A stretch of DNA of 64,000 nt, from assembly GCA_947494925.1 (NCBI GenBank), contig CANLWS010000003.1:310001-374000 (forward strand), written 5' to 3'. Below are positions 26,902 to 37,345 of this stretch, piece after piece (position 1 is the first letter of the stretch; each line of letters starts with the position of its first letter). Position numbers and translations under genes: made by a program. This stretch comes from an uncultured Alteromonadaceae bacterium. GTDB lineage: Bacteria > Pseudomonadota > Gammaproteobacteria > Enterobacterales > Alteromonadaceae. The notes under the pieces are model-generated. The model did not search any database, had not been told where the DNA came from, and saw only the letters and a list, made by a program, of their open reading frames with translations.

Positions 26902-29537
26902 GCTTCAGTACTGGCCTGGGGTTGATCTAACATTTGTGTTAGCCGCTTTTTAAGCTCGACTTGTTGGTCCTGGGTCAAGGCGCTTTCCTGGGCATTACTG
27001 ATAATAAACAAATCCTCTGCGCGCTCCCCGATAGTGGAGATCTTGGCCATATGCAGACTTAATCCAAGCTCGATAAATAAGTGTCCTACTTTGGCCAATA
27101 AGCCGGGTACATCAAGAGCTTCAAGCTCCATCAGCGTAATTTCAGGTTGGGAAGAATAGAACCGTACTTTGGTTTTGACATCCAGTTGTTTCATTTGCCT
27201 GGACATTTTGCGTTTATTTTTATGTTCTCTGGTGGGCTTAAAAAGTTGTGTTGCCACCGCACTTTTTAAACTTGCTATGCGGCTGGGTGAACTGATTTTG
27301 GAGCCGTCCTGTTCCAGGATGATAAAGCTGTCAAACACATAACCATCGTCTGTCACCATGATTTGCGCATCGTGTATAGAACAGTTCCGACTGTCCAGCA
27401 CCGATGCTACTTGGGCAAACAGAGCAGGTCGGTTTTTGCCGTAAACCAGCATTTCTGTTCCAGCGAGCGAAGTAGTATCACTGATATCAATAGTGAGATC
27501 ATTTTCATCAACCAATTCTGATTTCAGAATAACAGAGGCATGCCAGGCTAATTGAGCGGGTTTAAAGCGCGCGAAGTAGTCGCCACTCATGCGATTCCAG
27601 AAGGCATCGATTTGCTGCCCGATAAGCCCTTGCTCAGACAGTAACCCCCTTGCTTCAGCCTGGTGTTTGTTAATTCTTTCCTGCAAGGTGACTTGGCACT
27701 GAAGACCATTATTCAGAGCTTTTTTGGTCATCAAATAAAGCTCACGCAGCAATGATGACTTCCATTCATTCCAAAGGTTGTCATTGGTGGCGCGAATGTC
27801 GGCCAGGGTCAGGGCATACAGATGATTCAAATGATTCTGACTTTTCACCTTACTGGCAAAATCGCCGATAACTTCAGGGTCGTAAATATCCCGTCTTTGG
27901 GCAACTACTGACATTAACAAGTGACTTTCCACTAGCCAGCTAATTAACTCTGTGTCCTGTCGCTCAAATCCATGGCTTTCACAAAAAGCTTTGACATCCA
28001 CTGCGCCGAGTTTGGAGTGGTCGCCATTTCTGCCTTTACCAATATCATGAAAAATTGCTGCTACGTAAAGCAGTTCAGGTTTATCCAGATTCTGAACTAT
28101 ACGTTTACAGCGGGGAAATCTGTTGTACTCAGGGTCATGGTATTCATGTACATGTTTCACTAGTCTGTGAGTGTGCTCGTCGACCGTATAAGCATGAAAT
28201 AAATCAAACTGCATCATCCCGACTATTTGGTTCCACTCAGGTAGATATGACTGCAATATGCCGTGCTTGTGCATCAAATCCCAGCTCAACCCAAAAAAAT
28301 TGGGATGGCGGAGCAATTTGACGAACAGTTCACGACATGCCTCTCGCTCGCAATAGTATTCAACGTGAAAAGCCCGCCGGGCATTTCTTAGCTGGCGCAA
28401 ACAACTGGAGTGTAAACCTTTGATTTCTGGTGTATTGGCAATGAGTAACAAGAAGGATAAAATATCTTCCGGGCTTTCAAAAACACGATCATGCTTTGGC
28501 GTAATTAAATGGTCCGCAAGTTCGAAATCATTATCAATGGGAACGACCTGTTTCACTTTCAGTGCCAGGATATCTTGAGTAAAGTGTTGCAACAGCATTT
28601 CATTTAGTTCGCTGACACGACGAACAATCCTGAAAAATGCTTTCATCATATTTTCTACGGAAGACTTTCCTTCTTCACCGTACCCAAGTCGCTTAGCCAG
28701 GTCAGTTTGATAATCAAACAACAAGCGATTCTCGTTTCGCCCGGCTTCCATATGCAGGGCAAAGCGCATTCGCCATAAGTGCGAACGGCATTCGATGAGT
28801 TCACGCCATTCTCCAGCAGTAAAATAGCCATGTTCGACCAGTTCACGCCCATTCCAGACCTTAAAGTGTTTTTTCGCTACCCAACCTATGGACTGAATGT
28901 CGCGCAGACAGCCTGGGTTTTCTTTGATATTGGGTTCCAGGTTGTAAGATGTACCGTGGAATTTTGCGTGGCGGTTTTTTTGTTCCTGATACTTGGCCAA
29001 AAAGAAATCTTTACTGCTCCAGAAGGTACGACTTTTGATTTTCTTTTGCAGCGCCTGAAACACATCTGCACTACCTATCAACAGCCTCGATTCCACCAAA
29101 TTGGTGGCAATGGTGATATCGTCGTTGGCTAAGGTCACAGTTTCTTTCACTGTTCGGACAGACTGGCCCACATCCAACTTGATATCCCACAGCAAGGTAA
29201 TAAATTGTCCGATAATTTCCTGTATTTGTTTGCTGAGGCGACGATTGCTCAGAATGAGTAAATCCACGTCAGAATATGGCTGTAGCTGACCACGTCCGTA
29301 TCCGCCAACCGCAACAAGGGACAGATTTTTTTCTCTGTCTAATCCCAATAGTTGCCAGGCCCGACACAGCAATGCATCCACAAAGGTCGCTCTACCATGA
29401 ACGAGCTCGTCAACCTGCATAATATCAAATTGACTGTTTAACCAAGCGTAGTTCTCTTCAACGCAAGCTTTAAACCCGTCTGTATCTTCAATGCTGGCTA
29501 TACTGCCCACTTGATATAGTTGATTGGATAACGACAA
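26889..29537 (-). CDS. glnD: Bifunctional uridylyltransferase/uridylyl-removing enzyme GlnD
   Basis: An 882-residue nitrogen-status sensor that uridylylates and deuridylylates PII proteins. Domains in order: nucleotidyltransferase with [18 protein letters not shown] near residue 80, a helical linker, an HD domain with [12 protein letters not shown] near residue 500, and two C-terminal ACT domains (from about residues 690 and 795). The start is TTG at 29537: AGGGA lies seven bases upstream and a TAA is in frame two codons before, so no earlier start is possible. It is transcribed together with dapD. Confidence 0.96.
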   Translation of the reverse strand: MSLSNQLYQVGSIASIEDTDGFKACVEENYAWLNSQFDIMQVDELVHGRATFVDALLCRAWQLLGLDREKNLSLVAVGGYGRGQLQPYSDVDLLILSNRRLSKQIQEIIGQFITLLWDIKLDVGQSVRTVKETVTLANDDITIATNLVESRLLIGSADVFQALQKKIKSRTFWSSKDFFLAKYQEQKNRHAKFHGTSYNLEPNIKENPGCLRDIQSIGWVAKKHFKVWNGRELVEHGYFTAGEWRELIECRSHLWRMRFALHMEAGRNENRLLFDYQTDLAKRLGYGEEGKSSVENMMKAFFRIVRRVSELNEMLLQHFTQDILALKVKQVVPIDNDFELADHLITPKHDRVFESPEDILSFLLLIANTPEIKGLHSSCLRQLRNARRAFHVEYYCEREACRELFVKLLRHPNFFGLSWDLMHKHGILQSYLPEWNQIVGMMQFDLFHAYTVDEHTHRLVKHVHEYHDPEYNRFPRCKRIVQNLDKPELLYVAAIFHDIGKGRNGDHSKLGAVDVKAFCESHGFERQDTELISWLVESHLLMSVVAQRRDIYDPEVIGDFASKVKSQNHLNHLYALTLADIRATNDNLWNEWKSSLLRELYLMTKKALNNGLQCQVTLQERINKHQAEARGLLSEQGLIGQQIDAFWNRMSGDYFARFKPAQLAWHASVILKSELVDENDLTIDISDTTSLAGTEMLVYGKNRPALFAQVASVLDSRNCSIHDAQIMVTDDGYVFDSFIILEQDGSKISSPSRIASLKSAVATQLFKPTREHKNKRKMSRQMKQLDVKTKVRFYSSQPEITLMELEALDVPGLLAKVGHLFIELGLSLHMAKISTIGERAEDLFIISNAQESALTQDQQVELKKRLTQMLDQPQASTEACQS

Positions 29538-29756
29538 TATTTATTCCCTACCTGTTTAAGTGAGTACTTACTGCTATGTTATTGAAAGTACAGATTTAAC
29601 CTAGCCGTTTTGACAGCCAACCGAAGTGTCTATTAACTCGATTAGGTTAGCAAATAACTAATTCGGGCCACAAAGAATCAAAAATAATAAGCTAACTGAC
29701 GTGCGGATGAAATAGAAGTCGTTGCTTTAAAAGGATAGGAGAGGGCTGAGAAATGT

Positions 29757-29779
29757 AAAAGGGTGAATTTTATCACCCC
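29757..29779 (-). terminator. Terminator after map
   Basis: On the minus strand GGGTGA (complement of TCACCC at 29773-29778) and TCACCC flank a six-base loop and are followed by TTTT. It lies 20 bases after the map stop codon, within the 261-bp gap that also holds the glnD promoter. Confidence 0.65.
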
Positions 29780-29798
29780 TTTGATTTCAGATAAAAAA

Positions 29799-30590
29799 CT
29801 AGTGACTAATCACCCGATCGATATCTTCGTCGTCGCGCAAAGTAAGAATTTCCACACCATCCTTTGTGACGAGTAAAGTGTGCTCCCACTGTGCACTAAG
29901 ACTCCTGTCTTTGGTTACAACAGTCCATTGATCAGGCAGGATTTTTGAATAGCGTTTACCTGCATTTACCATGGGTTCAATGGTAAAACACATGCCTTCC
30001 TGCAACACTTCACCAGTATTTGGTCGTCCATAATGTACCACTTGTGGCTCTTCATGAAAGCTGGCACCAATGCCATGGCCACAATACTCTCTTACGATGG
30101 AATAATTGTGCTTTTCTGCATGCTGCTGAATCACATGACCTATATCGCCCAATCTTGCACCAGGTTTCACAAGTTTGATGCCCTTGTACAGACATTCCTG
30201 AGTAATACGGATAAGACGGTCGGCCAGGATGCTGGGTTTACCTACCACAAACATTTTCGATGTATCACCGTGGTAGCCATCTTTGATCACCGTCACATCG
30301 ATATTGATAATATCGCCATCTTTGAGTTTTTTATCTGCTGGAATGCCATGGCAGATAACGTGATTCACCGACGTACAAATAGACTTTGGGAAAGGCGGCT
30401 GGCCATAATTTAATGGCGCTGGTATGCCGTCTTGTTCGTTAACTATGTAGTCGTGACAGATCTGATTAAGTTCTTCAGTTGTGACGCCCTTTTTCACAAA
30501 TGGACCTATCATCTGCAGCACTTCAGAGGCCAATTTGCCTGCCACGCGCATTTTTTCTATTTCTTCCGGTGTTTTAATCGTAATGGTCAA
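29799..30590 (-). CDS. map: Type I methionine aminopeptidase
   Basis: A 263-residue cytoplasmic metalloprotease that removes initiator methionine. The five ligands of the two-metal site are visible: two Asp in IDVTVIKDGYHGDTSKMF, His in GHGIGASFHEEPQ, Glu in FTIEPMV and Glu in QWEHTLLVT. The length is normal for the bacterial type I enzyme. The start is TTG, supported by AGGA seven bases upstream. In most relatives map is directly divergent from rpsB; here about 3.5 kb with two genes separates them. Confidence 0.96.
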   Translation of the reverse strand: MTITIKTPEEIEKMRVAGKLASEVLQMIGPFVKKGVTTEELNQICHDYIVNEQDGIPAPLNYGQPPFPKSICTSVNHVICHGIPADKKLKDGDIINIDVTVIKDGYHGDTSKMFVVGKPSILADRLIRITQECLYKGIKLVKPGARLGDIGHVIQQHAEKHNYSIVREYCGHGIGASFHEEPQVVHYGRPNTGEVLQEGMCFTIEPMVNAGKRYSKILPDQWTVVTKDRSLSAQWEHTLLVTKDGVEILTLRDDEDIDRVISH

Positions 30591-30715
30591 TCGTTAATCC
30601 TGACTTAACTAGAAGGTTGCTAAACTGCGCGATATAGTAACTTTTCACTAAGAAGATGTATAGATGCTGCGCAGTTAAGACTGATATCCTTTAGCAACTC
30701 AAGTTCGAGGCTTCG

Positions 30716-32158
30716 CTATTTTCTACTTTTCGAAAGGACGTTTGACAAAGACTTACCTGGTAACGCTTTCCCGCTTTGACCCACTGGAAACAAGTTTGGG
30801 TCATCTATATCAACTTCGATGCTTATATATTTAGTGTCGCTTGGCTCCCTTATTTCGGTGGAGGTAATTTCAGCAAGGAATGCAATGTATTCATCAAAAT
30901 TTGCTAGGTTTTCGTTATCGGCTATCAACCATTCAACCTCTGCACTATTCGGTACGTTAGTGTTGTCGATACTAAAGTTGGTGTCTTCAATTGAGAAATT
31001 ATCAATTCCACTCAAGGAGCCTGCGATTGGGGCGACGATTCTCCATCTTAAAAGTAACCCGTTGGAACTATCCAAAATATCAGTAAACAAAATAAATACT
31101 TCGGCCCCTGTTGCTTCACTAAAATCATAACTATCCTGTTCGATCGTTTCCTCAACTGCTCGAGCGAACTGTTGTCTTTCAATAAATTCGAAATCTAAGG
31201 TTTGGTTTTGGGGAAAAGCGACTGAACGCACTGATCGGGTAAACAATGTGTGATTTGGAAGAGATATGTAGTCACCGCTGAAGTCAAAGTCGTATAGGCT
31301 AATATGGCTGTAATCCAATACTTCATCCGAGAACACTACAGCACCAGAGTCAGTATCAAATGCAAAGTCGTAATAAAGGGTGTCGGATCCGCTAATTCCT
31401 CGGCTAGCAATGTTGAATTGGCTTTCATCTTCACCAATTAAGTGTACGGGAACATAACTTTCTTGCGCATTAACTTCAACGACTACGTCTGTACTGGGTT
31501 CGTATTCTGTCAATTTGCCCGTATAAACGCGTTTAAATGATGGACCGCCAAAGCGCATTGTGCCGCCTAAAACTGGCCAACTCCCATCGCTAGTGCGGCA
31601 AATTTCTTTTTGCCTTACTATGACCCCTCCAGTTATATCATCTCCTCCTCTTACGGAGCTTCCCAGAAGTGTTGAGCGTTCAGGGAAATTCGATTCAAAT
31701 GTGTTTTGTAAACTAATATCACTTTCAACACATTCGCAATCGGGATCATTCTCTGGATAATATCGGTTATTAATGACACCTAAGTCTGTTGCTGATACCT
31801 GATAAAAAGTATCTATCCTAGTTGCCTCCTGCTCACCCGAGGACTTTTCCTTGGACAAAATGCTGACCGTCATTCGTTCAGACGGCAATTCGATGCTGAA
31901 GCGACCTTCTTCATCGGCACTATGCACAGAGCGGTTTGTAAAATCATCGTTATGGACAATGAGTACCGAATCTGTTTGCGGAGTTCGCAGATTACATTGG
32001 TTGATCTTTGACGTTTGAACTGTCAATTTGGGTGCAACTTGAACCGGAATCGGGTTGGATGGATTGCCAGGATTAGAAGGCGTTGAGCTACCACCACCTC
32101 CACATCCAATCGCAATAGTTGTGGATAAAAAAATGGCGCCGACACGGAACATATTCAT
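30716..32158 (-). CDS. Large putative lipoprotein of unknown function
   Basis: The translation is 480 residues from the ATG at 32158; this start is preferred over an upstream TTG because AAGGA lies seven bases before it and it puts a lipoprotein signal at the N-terminus (MNMFRVGAIFLSTTIAIG then CGGGGSS). A Gly/Ser/Pro linker follows, then a mostly beta, acidic domain. LLVH-type strands and DEEGRFSIELPSERMTVSIL near residues 70-100 look like a carboxypeptidase-regulatory or Ig-like module. A CECV motif occurs mid-protein. I recognise no family. It lies between map and the YfcC transporter and may be an accessory insertion. Confidence 0.75.
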   Translation of the reverse strand: MNMFRVGAIFLSTTIAIGCGGGGSSTPSNPGNPSNPIPVQVAPKLTVQTSKINQCNLRTPQTDSVLIVHNDDFTNRSVHSADEEGRFSIELPSERMTVSILSKEKSSGEQEATRIDTFYQVSATDLGVINNRYYPENDPDCECVESDISLQNTFESNFPERSTLLGSSVRGGDDITGGVIVRQKEICRTSDGSWPVLGGTMRFGGPSFKRVYTGKLTEYEPSTDVVVEVNAQESYVPVHLIGEDESQFNIASRGISGSDTLYYDFAFDTDSGAVVFSDEVLDYSHISLYDFDFSGDYISLPNHTLFTRSVRSVAFPQNQTLDFEFIERQQFARAVEETIEQDSYDFSEATGAEVFILFTDILDSSNGLLLRWRIVAPIAGSLSGIDNFSIEDTNFSIDNTNVPNSAEVEWLIADNENLANFDEYIAFLAEITSTEIREPSDTKYISIEVDIDDPNLFPVGQSGKALPGKSLSNVLSKSRK

Positions 32159-32338
32159 ACATCGTCCTTGGTGAATGTTGGTCAATTACTGATTAATTTT
32201 TATTGCGGCTGAAAGCGCGGAATGTTTTGATTATCAACCTAATTTCTCTTGTTATTAATTGTGCCATAGTCGTACAAACCTGTCTTGCAAATAATTTTAG
32301 ATACTAAACGGATGTCATCGTCAAGCACATCTCAATTC

Positions 32339-33766
32339 TCAATCATTTTGTTGCATTTCAGTTTGCAGGTTAGGCTGCACATCAGCACCATAGTCAAAGG
32401 TGACTGCCAGAACCAGTACCACTGAAGCAGCCAGCATCAATTTAAGTAGAAGTGGCAAGCAGAATCGGAACCAAAGATGATAAGGCACACCCGCCATGCC
32501 GATGATACCCATCAGTACCGCATTAGTGGGTATGATCATATTGGAAAATCCGTCTCCGAATTGATAAGCCAATACCACGACCTGACGATATACACCCACC
32601 AGATCACCCACAGGAGCAAGCAAAGGAATTGTGACGTAAGCCTGACCACTTCCGGAAGGAATAAACAGATTAAGCAGCGTTTGCATCAGGAACATGCCCA
32701 CTGCCGCTAATTCTGCACCTAGATATGACAAAGGCAATGACATGCCGTAAACCAAGGAGTGGAGTATCTGACCGTCTTCCATTACCAGGGCTATGCCTCG
32801 AGCGACACCTACCAGCACAGCAGTAGTAGCCAGGTCTTTGACCCCTTCAATAAAAGCGTTGGCTGCTTTATCAGCGCCTAATTGACCGACAATTACAGTA
32901 AATAATCCCCAGCCAATGAAGACTGCACCTAGCTCATATAAATACCAACCACGTTGAGAAATCCCCCAAACGGCCAGCACAATTGTTGCTACCAAACCAA
33001 ACAGAATAAGTTTGTGTCTTATGTTCAATTGAGGATAGGAATTGGTGTCTCTGCCCTCGAGTGGACAGGGCAAGTTTGCGGTCATTGACTGAGAAGGGTC
33101 ATCCAGTACTTTCTTCGCATAACGCCAGACGTGATGGAAACCAATCAACACAAATGGGATGAAAATAGCTAGTCGCAATTCAATACCAGAGTAGATTGGC
33201 ACTTCAGAAATATTCTGGGCTACCATCACAGTGAAAGGGTTAAAAGCGGAAACGCCGTAACCAATGCCATATCCTGTGACTATCATGCCAACCGCTGTCA
33301 TGGCATCGAGTCTCATGGCTTTACACAACCCAACGAGGATAAGAACGAAGGGTATGTATTCTCCCGCTGTTCCAATTGCCCCTGACGCCATGGCGAAGCA
33401 AAAAACCACCATGAAAATAAGGACATTGGGCTTTTCACCGAAACGTTCGAGCAAATTGCCAATCAACGCGTCAATAGTGCCGGTTGCACGGGCAATGGCT
33501 AATACGCCACCAACAATAAAGATGAAAAAGATAACATCCTGCGCCGCGGCAAATGCACGTGGAATGGCAACCAGCAAATCCATTGGCGTCAAACGTGTCT
33601 GTTCCGCAACCTGGGCATAGGTTCCAGGCACCACGGACTGACGCCCATTTTCCAGCGTAATAGTTTCAAAAAATCCTTGGGGCACTATCCAGGTAGCGAT
33701 ATAGGCTACCATCATCATTGATAGTAGGAGGATGAGCGTATGGGGAACCTTAAAACCTTCTTTCAT
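32339..33766 (-). CDS. YfcC family transporter
   Basis: A 475-residue, 10- to 12-helix membrane protein of the YfcC/ArcD-DcuC-like carrier group. The N-terminal KVPHTLILLLSMMMVAYIATW and WIVPQGFF, and the glycine-rich IPSGSGQAYVTIPLLAPVGDL near residue 370, are typical. Members are thought to move basic amino acids or dicarboxylates; the substrate here is unknown. AGGAC precedes the ATG. It faces rpsB across 343 bp and is followed by the lipoprotein gene. Confidence 0.85.
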   Translation of the reverse strand: MKEGFKVPHTLILLLSMMMVAYIATWIVPQGFFETITLENGRQSVVPGTYAQVAEQTRLTPMDLLVAIPRAFAAAQDVIFFIFIVGGVLAIARATGTIDALIGNLLERFGEKPNVLIFMVVFCFAMASGAIGTAGEYIPFVLILVGLCKAMRLDAMTAVGMIVTGYGIGYGVSAFNPFTVMVAQNISEVPIYSGIELRLAIFIPFVLIGFHHVWRYAKKVLDDPSQSMTANLPCPLEGRDTNSYPQLNIRHKLILFGLVATIVLAVWGISQRGWYLYELGAVFIGWGLFTVIVGQLGADKAANAFIEGVKDLATTAVLVGVARGIALVMEDGQILHSLVYGMSLPLSYLGAELAAVGMFLMQTLLNLFIPSGSGQAYVTIPLLAPVGDLVGVYRQVVVLAYQFGDGFSNMIIPTNAVLMGIIGMAGVPYHLWFRFCLPLLLKLMLAASVVLVLAVTFDYGADVQPNLQTEMQQND

Positions 33767-34109
33767 GATGTCCTTTGAGTCGTCCTGATACTGAGTGGCT
33801 AACAGAGTAAGTTACATTAACGAGGTTACGTATTTGCCGTTGCGAGTTCAAGCTTGGCATCAAACTACTCCTGAAGCCTGAGATAAAACGATTAATAATG
33901 GGCGTTTTTCTTGAATCTACTGAGTTAAAGTGATATAAAGCGCCCCGCAAATTCGAGGTATCCAATTGGATAGTTCAGATTTAGCAAAACACTTTTTTAA
34001 ATAACACACATACATCGACACATTTGTCGGGGTGTCTGCGAGGTGATTAATACCTTTGTGGATCGATAAATGGGATGTATGGAGGCCTAACCCCAATTGA
34101 GGAATTATT
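33767..34109. other. 343-bp divergent region between the YfcC gene and rpsB
   Basis: The left 200 bases presumably hold the YfcC promoter and the rpsB promoter (an AT-rich run with TAAATA at 33998-34003 is a candidate -10). The right part, from about 34010, is the structured rpsB leader described separately. No convincing gene is present; a 71-codon frame overlapping the YfcC start lacks a ribosome site. Confidence 0.5.
34016..34109 (+). promoter_or_regulatory. rpsB 5' leader, probable S2 autoregulatory element (t44-like)
   Basis: CGACA-CATT-TGTCG (34016-34029) and AGGT...ACCT (34041-34055) form two short hairpins. GGGGT at 34029-34033 is complementary to ACCCC at 34090-34094, just before the ribosome site, which would make a long-range pairing or pseudoknot. 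GACAC at 34017-34021 can pair alternatively with GTGTC at 34032-34036. In gammaproteobacteria the rpsB leader (Rfam t44) binds S2 for autogenous control; the match here is by position and structure, not by a model search. Confidence 0.55.
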
Positions 34110-34841
34110 ATGCCAAACGTATCTATGCGCGATATGCTGCAAGCCGGTGTCCACTTCGGCCACCAAACCCGTTACTGGAACCCGAAAATGAAGCCTTTCA
34201 TCTTTGGTGCACGTAACAAAGTTCATATCATCAACCTTGAAAAAACTGTTCCTTTGTTTAATGACGCACTAGGTTATATCTCTGGTGTTGCATCCAAGAA
34301 AGGTAAAGTTTTATTCGTAGGTACTAAGCGCGCTGCGAGCGACGCTGTTAAAGAAGCGGCACAAAAATGTGACCAGTTCTATGTTAACAAGCGTTGGTTG
34401 GGTGGAATGTTGACTAACTGGAAAACAGTTCGTCAATCAATCAAACGTCTTAAAGAGCTTGAGCAACAAGCACAGGACGGTACGTTTGAGAAGCTGACCA
34501 AAAAAGAAGTATTAATGCTTCAACGTGAAATGACCAAGCTTGAGTCAAGCCTTGGCGGTATCAAAGACATGGGCGGTTTGCCTGACGTGTTGTTTGTTAT
34601 CGATGCAGATCACGAGCACATTGCAATCACTGAAGCACGTAATCTGGGTATTCCAGTTGTATCTGTTGTAGATACTAACTCTAATCCAGATGGCGTTGAC
34701 TACATTATCCCTGGAAACGATGACGCAATTCGTGCGGTTCAACTTTATTTGAACGCCGCTGCTGACGCTGTTAGCCAAGGTCGTGAGCAAAACCTTGAAG
34801 TGCAAGCTGAACAAGACGATTTCGTAGAAGCTGCTGAGTAA
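34110..34841 (+). CDS. rpsB: 30S ribosomal protein S2
   Basis: A 243-residue S2 protein, full length. [28 protein letters not shown] and the later [20 protein letters not shown] are family signatures. It is needed for assembly of S1 and the small subunit. GAGG is eight bases before the ATG, and a structured leader precedes it. First gene of the long plus-strand housekeeping run. Confidence 0.98.
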   Translation: MPNVSMRDMLQAGVHFGHQTRYWNPKMKPFIFGARNKVHIINLEKTVPLFNDALGYISGVASKKGKVLFVGTKRAASDAVKEAAQKCDQFYVNKRWLGGMLTNWKTVRQSIKRLKELEQQAQDGTFEKLTKKEVLMLQREMTKLESSLGGIKDMGGLPDVLFVIDADHEHIAITEARNLGIPVVSVVDTNSNPDGVDYIIPGNDDAIRAVQLYLNAAADAVSQGREQNLEVQAEQDDFVEAAE

Positions 34842-34873
34842 TCAGTCCCTTTTACAAATTTTCAGCACGAAAT

Positions 34874-34897
34874 AAAAAGACCCAGCCGGGTCTTTTT
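34874..34897 (+). terminator. Terminator/attenuator between rpsB and tsf
   Basis: AAAAAGACCC-AGCC-GGGTCTTTTT is a perfect 10-bp stem with a T-tract, 32 bases after the rpsB stop codon. It should reduce transcription into tsf. Confidence 0.88.
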
Positions 34898-34912
34898 ATA
34901 TAAAAGATTTGT

Positions 34913-34948
34913 AACAGGGGCGACATACCATGTGTGCGCCCCTGTTTT
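34913..34948 (+). terminator. Second hairpin between rpsB and tsf
   Basis: AACAGGGGCG (34913-34922) pairs perfectly with CGCCCCTGTT (34937-34946) across a 14-base loop and is followed by TT. It lies 15 bases after the first terminator. It may be a back-up terminator, or an mRNA stability or regulatory stem before tsf. Confidence 0.6.
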
Positions 34949-34990
34949 GTAAGATTACCGAACTAAACCTGATTCTCTGAGGATACAAAA

Positions 34991-35863
34991 ATGGCAGTGA
35001 CAGCAGCCCTGGTAAAAGAATTACGTGAACGTACCGGCGCCGGTATGTTGGATTGTAAAAAAGCGCTTGTTGAAACCGATGGTGACATCGAGTTAGCAAT
35101 TGAAAACATGCGTAAATCTGGTCAAGCAAAAGCGGCTAAAAAAGCTGGCCGAATTGCTGCAGAAGGCGTTATCGTAACTAAAGTAGCTAACGGTGTTGCT
35201 ACTATGATGGAAATCAACAGTGAAACTGACTTCGTCGCTCGTGACGACGGTTTCCTTGCGTTTTCTTCTAAATTGATCGAGCACGCATCTACTAACAAGT
35301 TCAACGATATCGAATCTTTGAATAACTCTGAAATTGACGGCACCAAAGTTAGCGATTTACGCGATACTCTTGTTGCTAAAATCGGAGAGAATATCTCTCC
35401 ACGTCGTGTTATCTCAGTAGAAGGTGATAACCTGGCTGGATACGTACACGGTGGCCGTATTGGTGTTATCACCATTTTGAATGGCGGTGACGAAGAGCTG
35501 GCGAAAGATATCGCTATGCACGTTGCAGCAGCGAGCCCTCAGTATGTTAAACCTGAAGATGTGCCTGCTGAAGTAGTAGCGAAAGAAAAAGAAATCCAAT
35601 TGGATATCGCTGTTCAATCTGGCAAACCAGCTGAAATCGCAGAAAAAATGGTTGCTGGTCGTATGAAGAAATTTACTGGTGAAGTGAGTCTGACTGGTCA
35701 GCCTTTCATCAAAGATCCTTCAATGACAGTAGGTGCTTTGCTTAAGTCTAAAGATGCCGACGTTATTAACTTTGTGCGCTTCGAAGTTGGTGAAGGTATC
35801 GAGAAGAAAGAAGAAGACTTCGCTGCAGAAGTAGCTGCTCAAATGGAAGCTGCTAAGAAATAA
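34991..35863 (+). CDS. tsf: Elongation factor Ts
   Basis: A 290-residue nucleotide-exchange factor for EF-Tu. The N-terminal UBA-like segment ([21 protein letters not shown]) and [16 protein letters not shown] are hallmarks. Downstream of rpsB as in nearly all bacteria, but behind two hairpins, so part of its expression depends on read-through or an internal promoter. GAGGA precedes the ATG. Confidence 0.98.
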   Translation: MAVTAALVKELRERTGAGMLDCKKALVETDGDIELAIENMRKSGQAKAAKKAGRIAAEGVIVTKVANGVATMMEINSETDFVARDDGFLAFSSKLIEHASTNKFNDIESLNNSEIDGTKVSDLRDTLVAKIGENISPRRVISVEGDNLAGYVHGGRIGVITILNGGDEELAKDIAMHVAAASPQYVKPEDVPAEVVAKEKEIQLDIAVQSGKPAEIAEKMVAGRMKKFTGEVSLTGQPFIKDPSMTVGALLKSKDADVINFVRFEVGEGIEKKEEDFAAEVAAQMEAAKK

Positions 35864-35908
35864 TTGTGCCTTTGGCTTTGTCAAAAAGCTAATGTCATAT
35901 AAACTACG

Positions 35909-35946
35909 GGCACTTCAAATTGCAAACCAATTTGAGGTGCCTTTTT
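35909..35946 (+). terminator. Rho-independent terminator after tsf
   Basis: GGCACTTCAAATT (35909-35921) pairs with AATTTGAGGTGCC with a single G-U pair, loop GCAAACC, followed by TTTTT. It separates the rpsB-tsf unit from pyrH. Confidence 0.9.
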
Positions 35947-35980
35947 ATATCTCCGTTGCTGAAGAAGGAAGCGCCAATCT

Positions 35981-36721
35981 ATGAGTATCACGCCAAAGTC
36001 TGCTTACCGAAGAATTCTATTAAAACTTAGTGGTGAAGCCCTGATGGGGGAAGAGGGGTTTGGAATTGACCCTAAAGTTCTCGACAGAATGGCGACTGAA
36101 ATCAAAGAATTGGTGGAACTGGGGGTTCAAGTTGGCCTAGTTATCGGGGGCGGTAACTTGTTTCGCGGTGAAGGGTTAGCGAAAGCTGGAATGAATCGCG
36201 TGGTGGGCGACCACATGGGGATGTTGGCGACTGTCATGAACGGCCTAGCCATGCGTGATGCGCTGCACAGAGCATTTGTTAACGCACGACTGATGTCTGC
36301 CATTCCTTTAAATGGTGTATGTGATGCCTATAATTGGGCTGAAGCCATCAGTTTACTCAAATCTGGCCGCGTTGTGATCTTTGCCGCTGGAACAGGTAAC
36401 CCCTTCTTCACCACTGATTCCGCCGCATGCTTGCGTGGCATAGAGATAGAAGCTGAAGCTGTATTCAAGGGCACCAAAGTAGATGGTGTATTCAGTGATG
36501 ATCCGGTTAAAAACCCTGATGCTGTGTTGTTAAAACAGGTTAGCTATCAGGAAGTACTAGAAAAAGAATTAAAAGTGATGGATTTGGCGGCCTTTACACT
36601 GGCCCGTGACCACGGAATGCCAATCAGAGTGTTCAACATGAACAAACCTGGTTGCCTTCGAAAGGTGGTGATGGGTGAAGATGAAGGTACACTTATCGAT
36701 CAACAAGAAAAACTTGCTTAA
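35981..36721 (+). CDS. pyrH: UMP kinase
   Basis: A 246-residue amino-acid-kinase-fold protein that converts UMP to [50 protein letters not shown] and [15 protein letters not shown] are conserved. It lies between tsf and frr in the usual order, after a terminator, with GAAGGAAG before its ATG. It is probably the promoter-proximal gene of the pyrH-frr unit. Confidence 0.98.
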   Translation: MSITPKSAYRRILLKLSGEALMGEEGFGIDPKVLDRMATEIKELVELGVQVGLVIGGGNLFRGEGLAKAGMNRVVGDHMGMLATVMNGLAMRDALHRAFVNARLMSAIPLNGVCDAYNWAEAISLLKSGRVVIFAAGTGNPFFTTDSAACLRGIEIEAEAVFKGTKVDGVFSDDPVKNPDAVLLKQVSYQEVLEKELKVMDLAAFTLARDHGMPIRVFNMNKPGCLRKVVMGEDEGTLIDQQEKLA

Positions 36722-36750
36722 GCAGATGAGAAAGAATAAGGAACAATACT

Positions 36751-37308
36751 GTGATTAATGAAATTCAAGCAGATGCAAAACAACGAATGGAAAAAAGCAT
36801 TGTTGCGTTGAAAAACCAGTTGAGCAAAATTCGAACTGGTCGTGCTCATCCAAGTCTTTTGGACAGCATTCAGGTTTCCTATTATGGTGTTGATACACCG
36901 TTAAAACAGTTAGCAAACGTTATTGCTGAAGATGCGCGTACTCTTGCCTTAACTGTTTTTGATAAAAGCGCTGCGTCTGCGGTTGAAAAAGCCATTATGC
37001 AATCAGACCTTGGACTGAATCCAATGAGTTCAGGTACCGCTATCCGTATTCCAATGCCACCACTGACAGAAGAAAGACGTAAAGATTTTATTAAGGTAGT
37101 GCGTAACGAAGCAGAGCAAGGACGAGTATCGGTCCGGAATATCCGCAGAGATGCGAATAGTGATATTAAAGAGTTATTAAAAGAGAAAGAAATCAGCGAA
37201 GACGAAAGCCGTAAAGGTGAAGATGGCATTCAAAAATTGACAGACGAATTTGTTAAACAGATTGATGTTATGCTTCAAGACAAAGAAAAAGAGCTGATGG
37301 AATTTTAG
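36751..37308 (+). CDS. frr: Ribosome recycling factor
   Basis: A 185-residue protein of normal RRF length. [20 protein letters not shown] and [25 protein letters not shown] are conserved. With EF-G it splits post-termination ribosomes. The start is GTG, with AAGGAAC upstream. Separated by 30 bases from pyrH. Confidence 0.98.
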   Translation: MINEIQADAKQRMEKSIVALKNQLSKIRTGRAHPSLLDSIQVSYYGVDTPLKQLANVIAEDARTLALTVFDKSAASAVEKAIMQSDLGLNPMSSGTAIRIPMPPLTEERRKDFIKVVRNEAEQGRVSVRNIRRDANSDIKELLKEKEISEDESRKGEDGIQKLTDEFVKQIDVMLQDKEKELMEF

Positions 37309-37310
37309 AG

Positions 37311-37328
37311 AAGGGGATCCCCCTTTTT
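37311..37328 (+). terminator. Possible weak terminator after frr
   Basis: AAGGGG-ATC-CCCCTT followed by TTT, three bases after the frr stop. The loop is only three bases, so it may act as partial attenuation ahead of uppS. Confidence 0.5.
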
Positions 37329-37345
37329 GAATTCTGATAATTATT

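Noticed and set aside
33750-33965. 71-codon minus frame overlapping the YfcC start
   Set aside because: It lacks a ribosome site and overlaps the real start, whose ribosome site AGGAC is good.
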